A DNA stretch of 44,889 bases. Origin: Streptococcus parasanguinis. Its GTDB lineage: Bacteria; Bacillota; Bacilli; Lactobacillales; Streptococcaceae. The translations under genes and the position numbers were made by a program. The notes below the pieces were generated by a model, which ran no database searches, was not told the origin of the DNA, and saw only the letters and a list, made by a program, of their open reading frames with translations. Where the stretch lies: assembly GCF_016648855.1 (NCBI RefSeq), contig NZ_JACLQU010000017.1, positions 9,921 to 54,809 of the forward strand, read 5' to 3'. Positions 1 to 8,943 of this stretch are shown piece by piece. Every line of letters starts with the position of its first letter. Within the stretch, counting starts at the first letter, position 1.

Positions 1-77
1 AAATCTACCTAGGAGCGTTCGCTCCGTCGTTCGATTTCCTATTTTCCTTTGAGTTGCTTAACGGCTTAGTATCTTGA
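1..77 (+). repeat. Palindromic repeat unit A (partial)
   Basis: This is the right part of a unit cut by the window start. It is nearly identical to unit C at 208-316. Visible parts are the apical hairpin GGAGCG/CGCTCC, the conserved CTATTTTC block and the terminal GTATCTTGA (69-77). Confidence 0.8.
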
Positions 78-81
78 GTAA

Positions 82-203
82 TTGAATTTTGGCCTCATTT
101 CTTAGGAAAAAAGATAAGCTTCCTAGCACTCATCGAGTGCGGCGTCACCTTCCTATTTTTCTACAGAAATGTTCGGCAAGCCGAACCGTCCAAAATATCT
201 TGA
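82..203 (+). repeat. Palindromic repeat unit B
   Basis: The unit runs from TTGAA to ATATCTTGA. Its stems are ATTTCT/AGAAAT (outer), GGAAAA with TTTTTC (middle) and GCACTC/GAGTGC (apical). It is longer than the other units because of an extra small hairpin, GTTCGG/CCGAAC (171-186), near its right end. The stem sequences differ from units C and D but still pair. Confidence 0.75.
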
Positions 204-207
204 GTAA

Positions 208-316
208 TTGAACCCGCCTACAACTCTGTGGAAAAAGATAAATCTACCTAGGAGCGTTCGCTCCGTCGTTCGATTTCCTATTTTCCTTTGAGTTGCTTAA
301 CGGCTTAGTATCTTGA
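208..316 (+). repeat. Palindromic repeat unit C
   Basis: This is a 109-bp unit from TTGAACCCG to GTATCTTGA. Its stems are AACTC/GAGTT, GGAAAA/TTTTCC and GGAGCG/CGCTCC. Positions 240-316 repeat 1-77 almost exactly, so units A and C are recent duplicates of each other. Confidence 0.85.
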
Positions 317-319
317 TAG

Positions 320-429
320 TTGAACACGGGCTAAATCCCTAGTGAAAAAGATAGATTTCCTAGTGTGCGTGGCACACTGCGTCAATCTCCTATTTTCATA
401 CGGGATTCTTCACGCCCTTTGTATCCTGA
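320..429 (+). repeat. Palindromic repeat unit D
   Basis: This is a 110-bp unit from TTGAACACG to GTATCCTGA. Its stems are GGGC/GCCC, AATCCC/GGGATT, GAAAA/TTTTC and AGTGTGC/GCACACT (apical). It lies directly before pnp. An in-frame upstream start at 342 falls inside this unit and is not a real start of pnp. Confidence 0.85.
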
Positions 430-476
430 TTTTTGTAGGCAAGTCGTATAAATTTATCAATCCAAAGGGGATTACA

Positions 477-2699
477 ATGACAAAACAAGTGTTTCAAACG
501 ACTTTTGCGGGTCGTGAGTTGATCGTAGAGACTGGTCAGGTTGCCAAGCAAGCAAATGGCTCTGTTGTCGTGCGTTATGGTGAGTCAACTGTCTTGACGG
601 CAGCTGTCATGTCTAAGAAAATGGCAACTGGGGATTTCTTCCCACTTCAAGTCAACTACGAAGAAAAAATGTATGCGGCTGGGAAGTTTCCTGGTGGCTT
701 TATGAAACGGGAAGGTCGTCCTTCTACTGATGCGACCTTGACAGCGCGTTTGATCGACCGTCCGATCCGTCCAATGTTTGCGGAAGGTTTCCGTAACGAA
801 GTGCAAGTCATCAACACAGTGCTTTCTTACGATGAAAATGCATCTGCACCAATGGCAGCCATGTTTGGTTCATCCTTGGCACTTTCTATTTCAGATATTC
901 CATTTGACGGACCAATCGCTGGGGTACAAGTGGGTTATGTTGACGGGGAAATCATCATCAACCCAACGCAAGAACAAGCTGAGCGCTCTCTTCTTGAATT
1001 GACAGTAGCTGGTACCAAACACGCTATCAACATGGTAGAGTCTGGTGCCAAAGAATTGTCGGAAGAAATCATGTTGGAAGCCCTTCTTAAAGGGCACGAA
1101 GCCGTTAAAGAATTGATTGCCTTCCAAGAAGAAATCGTTGCGGCGGTCGGTAAAGAAAAAGCAGAAGTGGAATTGCTTCATGTAGATGCTGACTTGCAGG
1201 CTGAAATCATCGCAGCCTACAACAGCGACCTTCAAAAAGCGGTTCAAGTAGAAGAAAAATTGGCGCGTGAAGCTGCAACTCAAGCAGTCAAAGACCAAGT
1301 CATTGCTACTTACGAAGAAAAATATGCCGACCACGAAGAGTTTGATCGCATCATGCGGGATGTGGCTGAAATCTTGGAACAAATGGAACACGCAGAAGTG
1401 CGCCGTTTGATTACAGAAGACAAGGTTCGTCCGGATGGTCGTAAGGTCGATGAAATCCGTCCTTTGGATGCACAAGTCGACTACCTTCCTCGTGTGCACG
1501 GTTCAGGTCTCTTTACGCGTGGACAAACGCAAGCCCTTTCTGTCTTGACTTTGGCACCAATGGGTGAAACGCAAATCATCGATGGTTTGGATCCAGAGTA
1601 CAAGAAACGCTTTATGCACCACTATAACTTCCCTCAATATTCTGTTGGTGAAACAGGTCGTTACGGTGCGCCTGGTCGTCGTGAAATTGGTCACGGTGCT
1701 CTTGGTGAGCGTGCCCTTGCTCAAGTATTGCCAAGCTTGGAAGAATTCCCATATGCCATCCGTTTGGTAGCAGAAGTATTGGAATCAAATGGTTCTTCAT
1801 CTCAAGCATCTATCTGTGCGGGAACACTTGCCCTTATGGCTGGTGGTGTGCCAATCAAGGCTCCAGTAGCTGGTATTGCCATGGGTCTCATCTCAGATGG
1901 AAACAACTACACCGTATTGACAGATATCCAAGGTTTAGAAGATCACTTTGGAGATATGGACTTCAAGGTTGCTGGAACTCGTGACGGGATTACAGCCCTT
2001 CAGATGGATATCAAGATCCAAGGGATTACTGCAGAAATCTTGACAGAAGCTTTGGCTCAAGCCAAGAAAGCGCGTTTTGAAATCCTTGATGTGATCGAAG
2101 CAACGATTCCAGAAGTGCGTCCAGAATTGGCGCCAACTGCTCCGAAAATTGATACCATCAAAATTGATGTGGACAAGATCAAGATTGTCATCGGTAAGGG
2201 TGGAGAAACCATCGATAAGATCATCGCTGAAACAGGCGTTAAGATTGATATCGACGAAGAAGGTAACGTATCTATCTACTCGAGCGACCAAGCTGCGATC
2301 AACCGTGCTAAAGAAATCATTGCAGGCTTGGTTCGTGAAGCGAAAGTGGACGAAGTCTACCATGCCAAAGTGGTTCGGATCGAGAAATTTGGTGCTTTTG
2401 TCAACCTCTTTGACAAGACGGATGCCCTCGTTCATATCTCTGAAATGGCTTGGACACGCACCAATCGTGTCGAAGACTTGGTAGCCATCGGTGATGAAGT
2501 CGATGTGAAGATTATCAAGATTGACGAAAAAGGTCGTGTCGATGCTTCGATGAAAGCTCTTCTCCCTCGTCCGCCAAAAGCAGAAAACAGCGAGGAAAAA
2601 GGTGAAAAAACTCATCGCCATGGCGACCGTCCTCGTCACCACAATAAAGACCACAAACCTAAAAAAGACTTTACCATTACACAAAAAGAATCAGAATAA
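477..2699 (+). CDS. pnp: Polyribonucleotide nucleotidyltransferase (PNPase)
   Basis: PNPase is a 3'-to-5' phosphorolytic exoribonuclease that degrades mRNA in the cytoplasm as a ring-shaped trimer. The 740-residue product has the normal bacterial length. It shows two RNase PH-like domains with an alpha-helical linker, a KH domain with the GKGG loop near residue 573, and an S1 domain near 630-698 ([13 protein letters not shown]). A charged His/Lys/Glu-rich tail of about 40 residues follows. The ATG at 477 is chosen because an AAAGGGG ribosome-binding site precedes it. The frame stays open back to 342, but that extension is encoded by a repeat and does not match the family. Four tandem hairpin repeats sit just upstream. 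Confidence 0.97.
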   Translation: MTKQVFQTTFAGRELIVETGQVAKQANGSVVVRYGESTVLTAAVMSKKMATGDFFPLQVNYEEKMYAAGKFPGGFMKREGRPSTDATLTARLIDRPIRPMFAEGFRNEVQVINTVLSYDENASAPMAAMFGSSLALSISDIPFDGPIAGVQVGYVDGEIIINPTQEQAERSLLELTVAGTKHAINMVESGAKELSEEIMLEALLKGHEAVKELIAFQEEIVAAVGKEKAEVELLHVDADLQAEIIAAYNSDLQKAVQVEEKLAREAATQAVKDQVIATYEEKYADHEEFDRIMRDVAEILEQMEHAEVRRLITEDKVRPDGRKVDEIRPLDAQVDYLPRVHGSGLFTRGQTQALSVLTLAPMGETQIIDGLDPEYKKRFMHHYNFPQYSVGETGRYGAPGRREIGHGALGERALAQVLPSLEEFPYAIRLVAEVLESNGSSSQASICAGTLALMAGGVPIKAPVAGIAMGLISDGNNYTVLTDIQGLEDHFGDMDFKVAGTRDGITALQMDIKIQGITAEILTEALAQAKKARFEILDVIEATIPEVRPELAPTAPKIDTIKIDVDKIKIVIGKGGETIDKIIAETGVKIDIDEEGNVSIYSSDQAAINRAKEIIAGLVREAKVDEVYHAKVVRIEKFGAFVNLFDKTDALVHISEMAWTRTNRVEDLVAIGDEVDVKIIKIDEKGRVDASMKALLPRPPKAENSEEKGEKTHRHGDRPRHHNKDHKPKKDFTITQKESE

Positions 2700-2723
2700 G
2701 CATTAGAAAAGGAGGAGCACGGT

Positions 2724-3341
2724 ATGGGATGGTGGCGTGAAACCATCAATATTGTAAAAGAAAATGACCCAGCAGCGCGTACCTCGCTGGAGGTCCTTTT
2801 GACCTATCCGGGCGTCAAAGCACTGGCAGCTCACCGTGTTTCCCACTTTTTGTGGAACCATGGATTTAAGCTCTTGGCGCGGATGCACAGCCAATTCTGG
2901 CGTTTTTGGACCCAGATCGAAATCCATCCAGGTGCGACCATTGCTTCGGGTGTCTTTATCGACCATGGAGCGGGCCTCGTTATTGGGGAAACAGCTATTG
3001 TTGAAAAAGGCGTTATGCTCTACCACGGGGTGACGCTCGGTGGAACTGGAAAGGATGTCGGCAAACGCCATCCAACGGTTCGTGAAGGAGCCTTGGTCTC
3101 CGCCCATGCCCAAGTCATTGGCCCGGTGGAAATCGGAGCCAAGGCCAAAGTCGGAGCAGGAGCTGTCGTGGTCTCCGATGTACCGAGTGATGTGACCGTT
3201 GTCGGTATTCCAGCCAAGATCGTGCGGGTACACGGTCGAAAAGACGAACCAGTCATTCACCAAGAAGAAGAAAAACGGGAATACTACATGAACAAGCTGG
3301 AGCATGCTAAGGAAGCTAGCCATCGGTCTTCGAGCTTGTAA
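2724..3341 (+). CDS. cysE: Serine O-acetyltransferase
   Basis: The enzyme makes O-acetylserine from serine and acetyl-CoA, the first step of cysteine synthesis. The 205-residue protein has a helical N-terminal part. A left-handed beta-helix of hexapeptide repeats follows (HPGATIASG, GVTLGGTGK and others), with the catalytic Asp80-His81 pair in the DHGAG motif. It is shorter than the E. coli enzyme, which is usual for Gram-positive CysE. The AGGAGG ribosome-binding site is 24 bp after pnp, so co-transcription with pnp is likely. cysS four genes downstream gives the cluster a cysteine theme. Confidence 0.95.
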   Translation: MGWWRETINIVKENDPAARTSLEVLLTYPGVKALAAHRVSHFLWNHGFKLLARMHSQFWRFWTQIEIHPGATIASGVFIDHGAGLVIGETAIVEKGVMLYHGVTLGGTGKDVGKRHPTVREGALVSAHAQVIGPVEIGAKAKVGAGAVVVSDVPSDVTVVGIPAKIVRVHGRKDEPVIHQEEEKREYYMNKLEHAKEASHRSSSL

Positions 3342-3353
3342 GGAGATCGCTAC

Positions 3354-4220
3354 GTGATTCAATCAACCCATACATTGAATGACCACCAACTACTGGAAGC
3401 AAAGGCCCTTATTGCCATCTGTCAGAAGTATGACGGAACGTTTCGGGATCCTTATCTCTCCAATATGCTCAATTTTGATCCCGATATGCCGGCCTTTTTC
3501 CTTTATTACGAAAAAGGTGAACTTGTTGGTCTATTAACTATCTATGCGGATGACCCAGATGTGGAAGTAGCGATCCTGGTCCACCCTAATCACCGTCGGC
3601 AGGGAATTGCGCGTGCTTTGTATGGAAGTTTTGAGAAAGAAACGGCGTCTTATCCAATTGAGTCTGTGACTTTTCAGACAGAGCGTATTTTTCTAGAGAA
3701 TCATCCTGATTTTGCCAGCAATTGGGGACTGGTCGAGGATGAAGAGACTGAAACCTGGTTAGGACGTGATCGAACCACTTATGCATTAGATTCCCGTTCG
3801 GATGTCGATGTGCTCTTGGCAGATCCTTCTTATCTTGAAGCCATTGCCCAGCTCCACCACCAAACCTTTTCAGATGAAGTGGAAGCACCGGAAGTGAGCC
3901 ACAGATACATTTCAGAGGCTTTGAAGGATCCTGATAGTCTGCTGTACATATTACTCAAAGAAGGTCAAGTGATTGGCGTTTGTACGGTCGATGTATCTGG
4001 AAAATGCAATTACCTTTATGGACTTGCGATTGCTGAAGTCTATCGTGGGCAAGGTTACGGAAGCTATCTGGCAAAATCCCTCATCAACCAACTCATTGAG
4101 CAAAATGATAAGGAATTTCAGATTGCAGTGGAAGATAGCAATGTAGGTGCCAAACGCTTGTATGAAAAGATTGGCTTTATCAAACAGACTCAGGCGGTTT
4201 ATCTAGATAGGAAAGAGTGA
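3354..4220 (+). CDS. GNAT acetyltransferase with two tandem domains
   Basis: This is a 288-residue protein with two GNAT folds. The first has the acetyl-CoA-binding segment HPNHRRQGIARALYG near residues 79-93. The second has EVYRGQGYGSYLA near 230-242 and a typical C-terminal VGAKRLYEKIGF motif. The start is GTG at 3354, preceded by an AAGGAG site 12 bp after cysE. GNAT proteins move an acetyl group from acetyl-CoA to an amine. The substrate cannot be read from the sequence. The position between cysE and cysS is typical of streptococci and suggests one operon. Confidence 0.88.
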   Translation: MIQSTHTLNDHQLLEAKALIAICQKYDGTFRDPYLSNMLNFDPDMPAFFLYYEKGELVGLLTIYADDPDVEVAILVHPNHRRQGIARALYGSFEKETASYPIESVTFQTERIFLENHPDFASNWGLVEDEETETWLGRDRTTYALDSRSDVDVLLADPSYLEAIAQLHHQTFSDEVEAPEVSHRYISEALKDPDSLLYILLKEGQVIGVCTVDVSGKCNYLYGLAIAEVYRGQGYGSYLAKSLINQLIEQNDKEFQIAVEDSNVGAKRLYEKIGFIKQTQAVYLDRKE

Positions 4221-4224
4221 ATAA

Positions 4225-4989
4225 ATGTTACTAGAAGAATTTGAAAATGTACCTGCTGTGATAGAGCCAACTGATCGAAGCCTTCTTAGTAGTGGAGAAA
4301 TTTGTGACACTATTATTCTGTCTTTTAATGGAGAGATAGTGGAAAGAGTCAAGCAGATAGACGGAGTCTATGAAGGTGGTTATCTCACCAACCTAAATGG
4401 CAAATTTCCATGGTATATCTATGAAGTAGATGGACTTAAACTTGCAGTTGCTATGGCTACTATTGGAGCTCCAATGGTTGTGGGTTTCTTAGAAGAACTC
4501 AAAGCGAGAGGTTTTAACAACTTTATTGTTCTGGGCTCTTGTGGAGTTCTAGATCAGTCTATTCAAGCAGATAAAATTATTATACCAAGTTCAGCTCTAC
4601 GTGATGAAGGTACAAGTTACCACTACGCTCCAGCAAGTGATGAGATTTCTTATGATGAAGCGCTTCTCTCAACTCTGGAGAACGCTTTGAACAAATCTGG
4701 TATTGAGCACATTCGGACTAAAGCTTGGACGACAGATGCCTTCTATCGTGAAACAGCTGCTAAGGTTAAACGAAGACTTGCAGCAGGAGCGAAAGTTGTA
4801 GATATGGAAGCTTCGGCTATCATGGCTTGGGCTCAATATCGACAAGCCAAGGTCTATCAATTTTTCTACACGGCTGACTATGTGGATCATCACAATCACG
4901 AATGGGATGCTAGACGTGAAGATAGAAAAGCAGATGCTATGACTTTCTTTAAGATTGCTGTCGATATTGCGTTAGAGTTGGAAAAATGA
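4225..4989 (+). CDS. Nucleoside phosphorylase family protein
   Basis: The 254-residue protein belongs to the PNP/UDP phosphorylase superfamily, which cleaves the glycosidic bond of purine or pyrimidine nucleosides. Family marks visible are the LGSCGVL phosphate-binding loop near residues 110-116, RDEGTSYHY (uridine phosphorylase-like), and DMEASA near 194, where the Glu contacts the ribose. The start at 4225 lies 4 bp after the previous stop. The gene looks more AT-rich and less codon-biased than its neighbours, so it may be a later insertion into this cluster. The exact substrate is not assignable; MTA/SAH nucleosidase is less likely. Confidence 0.85.
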   Translation: MLLEEFENVPAVIEPTDRSLLSSGEICDTIILSFNGEIVERVKQIDGVYEGGYLTNLNGKFPWYIYEVDGLKLAVAMATIGAPMVVGFLEELKARGFNNFIVLGSCGVLDQSIQADKIIIPSSALRDEGTSYHYAPASDEISYDEALLSTLENALNKSGIEHIRTKAWTTDAFYRETAAKVKRRLAAGAKVVDMEASAIMAWAQYRQAKVYQFFYTADYVDHHNHEWDARREDRKADAMTFFKIAVDIALELEK

Positions 4990-5030
4990 GAATATAGATT
5001 CAAAATCTAAAAACAGAAAGGAAATGAAGC

Positions 5031-6374
5031 GTGTTAAAAATTTATGATACCATGTCTCGTGATTTGCGAGAATTTGTCCCCATCGAGGAAGGAAAGGTCC
5101 GCATGTATGTTTGTGGGCCAACGGTTTACAACTATATCCACGTAGGGAATGCCCGTTCAACGGTAGCCTTTGACACGATTCGTCGCTACTTTGAGTATCG
5201 TGGCTACGAAGTTGCCTACATTTCCAACTTTACAGATGTGGATGATAAGATCATTAACCGTGCCAAAGAAGAAGGCATCACACCTCAGGAAGTGGCAGAC
5301 AAGTATATTGCGGCCTTTCGTGAAGATGTGACGGCTCTTGGGGTCAAGCCTGCAACCCGTCATCCTCGTGTGGTTGAGTTTATGGATGACATCATTCGTT
5401 TTGTCGCTGACTTGATCGAAAAAGGCTATGCTTATGAGAGCCAAGGCGATGTCTATTTCCGTGTGGAAAAATCCCACAACTATGCTAAGTTAGCCAATAA
5501 AACCCTAGAAGACTTGGAGCTAGGCGCTTCAGGTCGGACAGATGAGGAAACAGCTCGCAAGGAAAATCCAGTCGACTTTGCCCTCTGGAAAGCTGCCAAA
5601 CCAGGTGAGATTTCTTGGGACAGCCCTTGGGGACCTGGTCGTCCGGGTTGGCACATCGAGTGTTCGGTCATGTCGACGGGAATTTTAGGGGATACTATTG
5701 ATATCCACGGTGGTGGAGCTGACCTTGAGTTTCCACACCATACTAATGAAATTGCCCAGTCTGAAGCTAAAACAGGCAAGACTTTTGCCAATTACTGGAT
5801 GCACAATGGCTTTGTCAATATCGACAATGTCAAGATGTCCAAGTCCTTAGGAAACTTTATCACTGTGCATGATGCATTGAAGACTATCGACGGCCAAGTG
5901 CTTCGCTTCTTCTTTGCGACCCAGCACTACCGCAAGCCCATTAACTTCACAGAAAAAGCGGTGCGCGATGCGGAGACCAACCTCAAGTATTTGAAAAATA
6001 CCTATGAGCAACCGTTCACAGGAGAAGTAGATCCAGCAGACTTGCAAGGCTTTGTGGACAAGTTTATCGCGGCTATGGATGAAGATATCAATGCGGCAAA
6101 CGGAATCACTGTCGTCTTTGAATTGGCTAAATGGATCAATTCTGGTCACTACAACCAAGACGTCAAGGATGCCTTGACCAAGATGTTAGAAGTCTTTGGA
6201 GTGATCTTTGTCGAAGAAGTCTTGGATGCAGATATTGAAGCCTTGATCGCTGAACGTCAGGAAGCGCGGGCTAAGAAAGATTTTGCGCGTGCAGATGCTA
6301 TTCGCGATGAATTAGCTACGCAAGGAATCAAGCTCTTGGATACAAAAGAAGGTGTAAGGTGGACACGTGATTGA
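5031..6374 (+). CDS. cysS: Cysteinyl-tRNA synthetase
   Basis: This class I aminoacyl-tRNA synthetase charges tRNA-Cys. The 447-residue product carries the zinc-binding CGPTVYN motif, the HIGH-equivalent HVGNA, WHIECS and HHTNE (further zinc ligands) and the KMSKS loop (KMSKSLGNF). The start is GTG at 5031 behind GAAAGGAAATG. The gene overlaps the next by 8 bp, which shows translational coupling with mrnC. With cysE upstream, the operon links cysteine synthesis to its use. Confidence 0.97.
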   Translation: MLKIYDTMSRDLREFVPIEEGKVRMYVCGPTVYNYIHVGNARSTVAFDTIRRYFEYRGYEVAYISNFTDVDDKIINRAKEEGITPQEVADKYIAAFREDVTALGVKPATRHPRVVEFMDDIIRFVADLIEKGYAYESQGDVYFRVEKSHNYAKLANKTLEDLELGASGRTDEETARKENPVDFALWKAAKPGEISWDSPWGPGRPGWHIECSVMSTGILGDTIDIHGGGADLEFPHHTNEIAQSEAKTGKTFANYWMHNGFVNIDNVKMSKSLGNFITVHDALKTIDGQVLRFFFATQHYRKPINFTEKAVRDAETNLKYLKNTYEQPFTGEVDPADLQGFVDKFIAAMDEDINAANGITVVFELAKWINSGHYNQDVKDALTKMLEVFGVIFVEEVLDADIEALIAERQEARAKKDFARADAIRDELATQGIKLLDTKEGVRWTRD

Positions 6375-6765
6375 TGTCAATCTAATCAATGGAATTGCCC
6401 TTGCCTTTGAGGGAGATGCGGTCTATTCCATGTATATTCGCAGACACTTGATTTTTCAAGGGATGACCAAGCCCAATAAGCTTCACCAGGCTGCCACCCG
6501 CTATGTCTCTGCTAGGGCTCAAGCCAGCTTGATTGAAAGCATGCTGGAGCAAGAAATTCTGACGGAAAAAGAGTTGGAGATCTACAAGCGCGGTCGCAAT
6601 ACCAATAGTCATACCAAGGCCAAAAATGCGGATGTCGTGACCTATCGCATGTCGACAGGCTTTGAGGCTGTCATGGGCTATCTCCATATGACGGGGGAGC
6701 TCTCTCGTCTAGAAGAGCTGATTGACTGGTGCATCCAGCAAGTAGAAGAAGGAAGAAAGCAGTGA
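6367..6765 (+). CDS. mrnC: Ribonuclease Mini-III
   Basis: Mini-III is a dimeric RNase III-like enzyme without an RNA-binding domain that trims 23S rRNA precursor in Firmicutes. The 132-residue length fits. The catalytic acidic signature is [14 protein letters not shown], with Asp17, and [11 protein letters not shown] follows later. It starts with GTG inside the end of cysS and overlaps the next gene by 4 bp. Its position directly after cysS is conserved in Firmicutes. Confidence 0.93.
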   Translation: MIDVNLINGIALAFEGDAVYSMYIRRHLIFQGMTKPNKLHQAATRYVSARAQASLIESMLEQEILTEKELEIYKRGRNTNSHTKAKNADVVTYRMSTGFEAVMGYLHMTGELSRLEELIDWCIQQVEEGRKQ

Positions 6766-7622
6766 AAAATATCAGAGAGTGGTTTCCTCATGCAGAGGTG
6801 ACGGATCAAGCCAATCCACCAGCTGGTTATGTAGCCGTTCCCCTTCAGGCTCATCAATGGCTGCTACTGAAGGAAGAAGAGTTAACCGAGCGAGAAAAAC
6901 AATTGATTGCTTGGTTAGGCAGTGAGGAAGATCTTGCCCCCAATCCTTGGTACCAATACCTGATCGATGGAAAGGGAGAAGCCCCTCAGGTCATCAAAAA
7001 AATGCAGCTTGTCTATTGCCACCTCTCGCACTCAACAGCGGAAGGGATGGCTTCTTGGTTAGAGATGATGCAGACACTCTTGCCCAACTTCCGAGCAACC
7101 TTGCAACTGAGTGGACAGGACTACGTGCTCATTCTGGACCAAGACCAGTCTTTGCCTGTGGCCGATATCTTAAAAGATACTGTCTCTGCTATGGAATATG
7201 ACTTCAATATTCGTTTATCTATCCTGGTCGGGCAAGTATGGACCGAGTCAAAAGACGGGAAAGTGGCTCCGGTTATCCGAGCAGAACAGGCGGTTTTTCA
7301 AGCTTGGATCCGAGAAGGGCATCAAGGCGTCTATCGCTTTTCCCAACTCTATCTGTGGGGGATCGAGCAGGCAGGTCTGGATCTTACCCCGATCAAAGAA
7401 AGCTTGCATCAGTTGATTGAAAGTCAAGATCAATTGCAAGACATCATTGTCGCTCTTTGGGAAAATGGGGCAGTCGTGACCAAGGCGGCCCAGCAACTCT
7501 ATCTCCATCGCAATTCGCTCCAATACAAGATTGATAAGTGGGAAGAGCTAACGGGTCTCCAGTTGAAAAATCTGACAGATCTGGCTCTTTGCTACCATTT
7601 AGTCTTGCAAGATGTCATTTAA
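6762..7622 (+). CDS. PucR-type helix-turn-helix protein
   Basis: The C-terminal part (about residues 235-283, [24 protein letters not shown]) matches the HTH_30 domain of PucR/CdaR-type regulators. The preceding part, about 230 residues, has no recognisable ligand domain. The GTG at 6762 is preferred because it forms a GTGA overlap with the mrnC stop and follows a GGAAGAAAG site. The next gene is the sugar-ABC ATPase msmK, so control of carbohydrate genes is possible but not shown. A strong terminator follows directly. Confidence 0.72.
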   Translation: MKNIREWFPHAEVTDQANPPAGYVAVPLQAHQWLLLKEEELTEREKQLIAWLGSEEDLAPNPWYQYLIDGKGEAPQVIKKMQLVYCHLSHSTAEGMASWLEMMQTLLPNFRATLQLSGQDYVLILDQDQSLPVADILKDTVSAMEYDFNIRLSILVGQVWTESKDGKVAPVIRAEQAVFQAWIREGHQGVYRFSQLYLWGIEQAGLDLTPIKESLHQLIESQDQLQDIIVALWENGAVVTKAAQQLYLHRNSLQYKIDKWEELTGLQLKNLTDLALCYHLVLQDVI

Positions 7623-7635
7623 ACGGAATCAATCG

Positions 7636-7670
7636 AGAGTTTTGTGCAACTTGCACAAAACTCTTTTTCT
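7636..7670 (+). terminator. Intrinsic terminator after the PucR-type gene
   Basis: A near-perfect inverted repeat (AGAGTTTTGTG/CACAAAACTCT) is followed by a run of T. It closes the pnp-to-HTH transcription unit and separates it from msmK. Confidence 0.9.
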
Positions 7671-7694
7671 TTTTTGTGAGACTTGCCATAGATT

Positions 7695-7717
7695 TGTAAA
7701 ACGTTTTCATTTACAAT
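7695..7717 (+). promoter_or_regulatory. cre site and -10 element of msmK
   Basis: TGTAAAACGTTTTCA (7695-7709) matches the catabolite-responsive element bound by CcpA. It is immediately followed by a -10 box TACAAT (7712-7717). The -35 is weak. A cre inside the core promoter predicts repression during growth on preferred sugars. Confidence 0.8.
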
Positions 7718-7746
7718 AGAACTATAAAAATCAAAGGAGTACCATC

Positions 7747-8877
7747 ATGGTAGAATTAAATCTTAAAAATATTTACAAAAAATATCCAAACAGCGAACAC
7801 TACTCAGTTGAAGACTTCAACTTGGACATCAAAGACAAAGAATTTATCGTTTTCGTAGGTCCTTCAGGATGTGGTAAATCAACGACTCTTCGTATGATCG
7901 CTGGTCTTGAAGATATCACAGAAGGTGAATGTTCAATCGATGGCACTGTTGTAAACAACGTGGCACCTAAAGACCGTGATATCGCCATGGTATTCCAAAA
8001 CTACGCTCTTTACCCACACATGACTGTATACGATAACATGGCTTTCGGTTTGAAATTGCGTAAATACAGCAAGGAAGATATCGACAAACGTGTACAAGAA
8101 GCAGCTGAAATCCTTGGCTTGAAAGAATTCTTGGATCGTAAACCAGCTGACCTTTCAGGTGGTCAACGTCAACGTGTGGCCATGGGACGTGCCATTGTCC
8201 GTGATGCAAAAGTATTCTTGATGGACGAACCTTTGTCAAACTTGGATGCCAAATTGCGTGTATCCATGCGTGCTGAAATCGCGAAAATTCACCGTCGTAT
8301 CGGAGCTACAACGATCTATGTAACCCACGACCAAACAGAAGCGATGACACTTGCTGACCGTATCGTTATCATGTCTGCTACTAAAAACCCTGCAGGTACT
8401 GGTACAATCGGACGTGTAGAACAAATCGGAACTCCTCAAGAAGTATACAAAAACCCAGTGAACAAATTTGTAGCCGGATTCATCGGAAGCCCTGCGATGA
8501 ACTTCATTAACGTGAAATTGGAAGGTGGACACATCGTTGCTAATGGATTGAATTTGAAAGTTCCAGAAGGTGCTTTGAAAGTCTTAAAAGAGAAAGGCTA
8601 TGATGGTAAAGAATTGATCTTTGGTATCCGTCCAGAAGACGTGAATACAGAAGCTGCTTTCCTTGAAACTTTCCCAGAATCAGTTGTGAAAGCTACGATC
8701 TCTGTGTCTGAGTTGCTCGGTTCTGAATCTCACTTGTACTGCCAAGTTGGTGACAACGAATTCATCGCTAAAGTGGATGCGCGTGACTACCTTGGAACTG
8801 GTGCAACCATCGAACTTGGATTTGACTTGAACAAAGCTCACTTCTTCGACAAAGAAACTGAAAAAACAGTATACTAA
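7747..8877 (+). CDS. msmK: Sugar ABC transporter ATP-binding protein MsmK
   Basis: This cytoplasmic ATPase energises carbohydrate ABC importers. In streptococci one MsmK can serve several permeases (multiple sugars, raffinose, maltodextrin). The 376 residues show Walker A GPSGCGKST, the Q-loop, the ABC signature LSGGQRQR, Walker B VFLMDEPLSNLD and the H-loop (THDQTEA). A TOBE-type regulatory domain begins near residue 245. No permease or binding-protein genes are adjacent, which fits a shared ATPase. It is preceded by a cre and followed by a hairpin before the glucosidase gene. Confidence 0.93.
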   Translation: MVELNLKNIYKKYPNSEHYSVEDFNLDIKDKEFIVFVGPSGCGKSTTLRMIAGLEDITEGECSIDGTVVNNVAPKDRDIAMVFQNYALYPHMTVYDNMAFGLKLRKYSKEDIDKRVQEAAEILGLKEFLDRKPADLSGGQRQRVAMGRAIVRDAKVFLMDEPLSNLDAKLRVSMRAEIAKIHRRIGATTIYVTHDQTEAMTLADRIVIMSATKNPAGTGTIGRVEQIGTPQEVYKNPVNKFVAGFIGSPAMNFINVKLEGGHIVANGLNLKVPEGALKVLKEKGYDGKELIFGIRPEDVNTEAAFLETFPESVVKATISVSELLGSESHLYCQVGDNEFIAKVDARDYLGTGATIELGFDLNKAHFFDKETEKTVY

Positions 8878-8893
8878 TACCTACTGACACTAT

Positions 8894-8930
8894 AGAGACT
8901 GAGACAATTTGTCTCGGTCTCTTTCATTTT
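8894..8930 (+). terminator. Hairpin between msmK and the glucosidase gene
   Basis: GAGAC-rich inverted arms (AGAGAC/GTCTCT with GAGACAA/TTGTCTC) are followed by TTTCATTTT. The T-run is weak, so this could be a partial terminator that lowers expression of the downstream glucosidase gene rather than a full stop. Confidence 0.65.
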
Positions 8931-8943
8931 AAGGAGACAAAAT

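Noticed and set aside
1..429. A CRISPR array
   Set aside because: Tandem units are about 110 bp, palindromic throughout, without constant short repeats and unique spacers, and there are no cas genes.
342..476. Forty-five extra N-terminal codons for PNPase
   Set aside because: They are encoded by palindromic unit D and the spacer, have no ribosome-binding site and do not match the family; ATG 477 has both a site and the conserved start.
891..1499. Long minus-strand reading frames inside pnp, such as 891-1499 and 1935-2684
   Set aside because: They are shadows of the strongly biased pnp codons, with no ribosome-binding sites or recognisable products.
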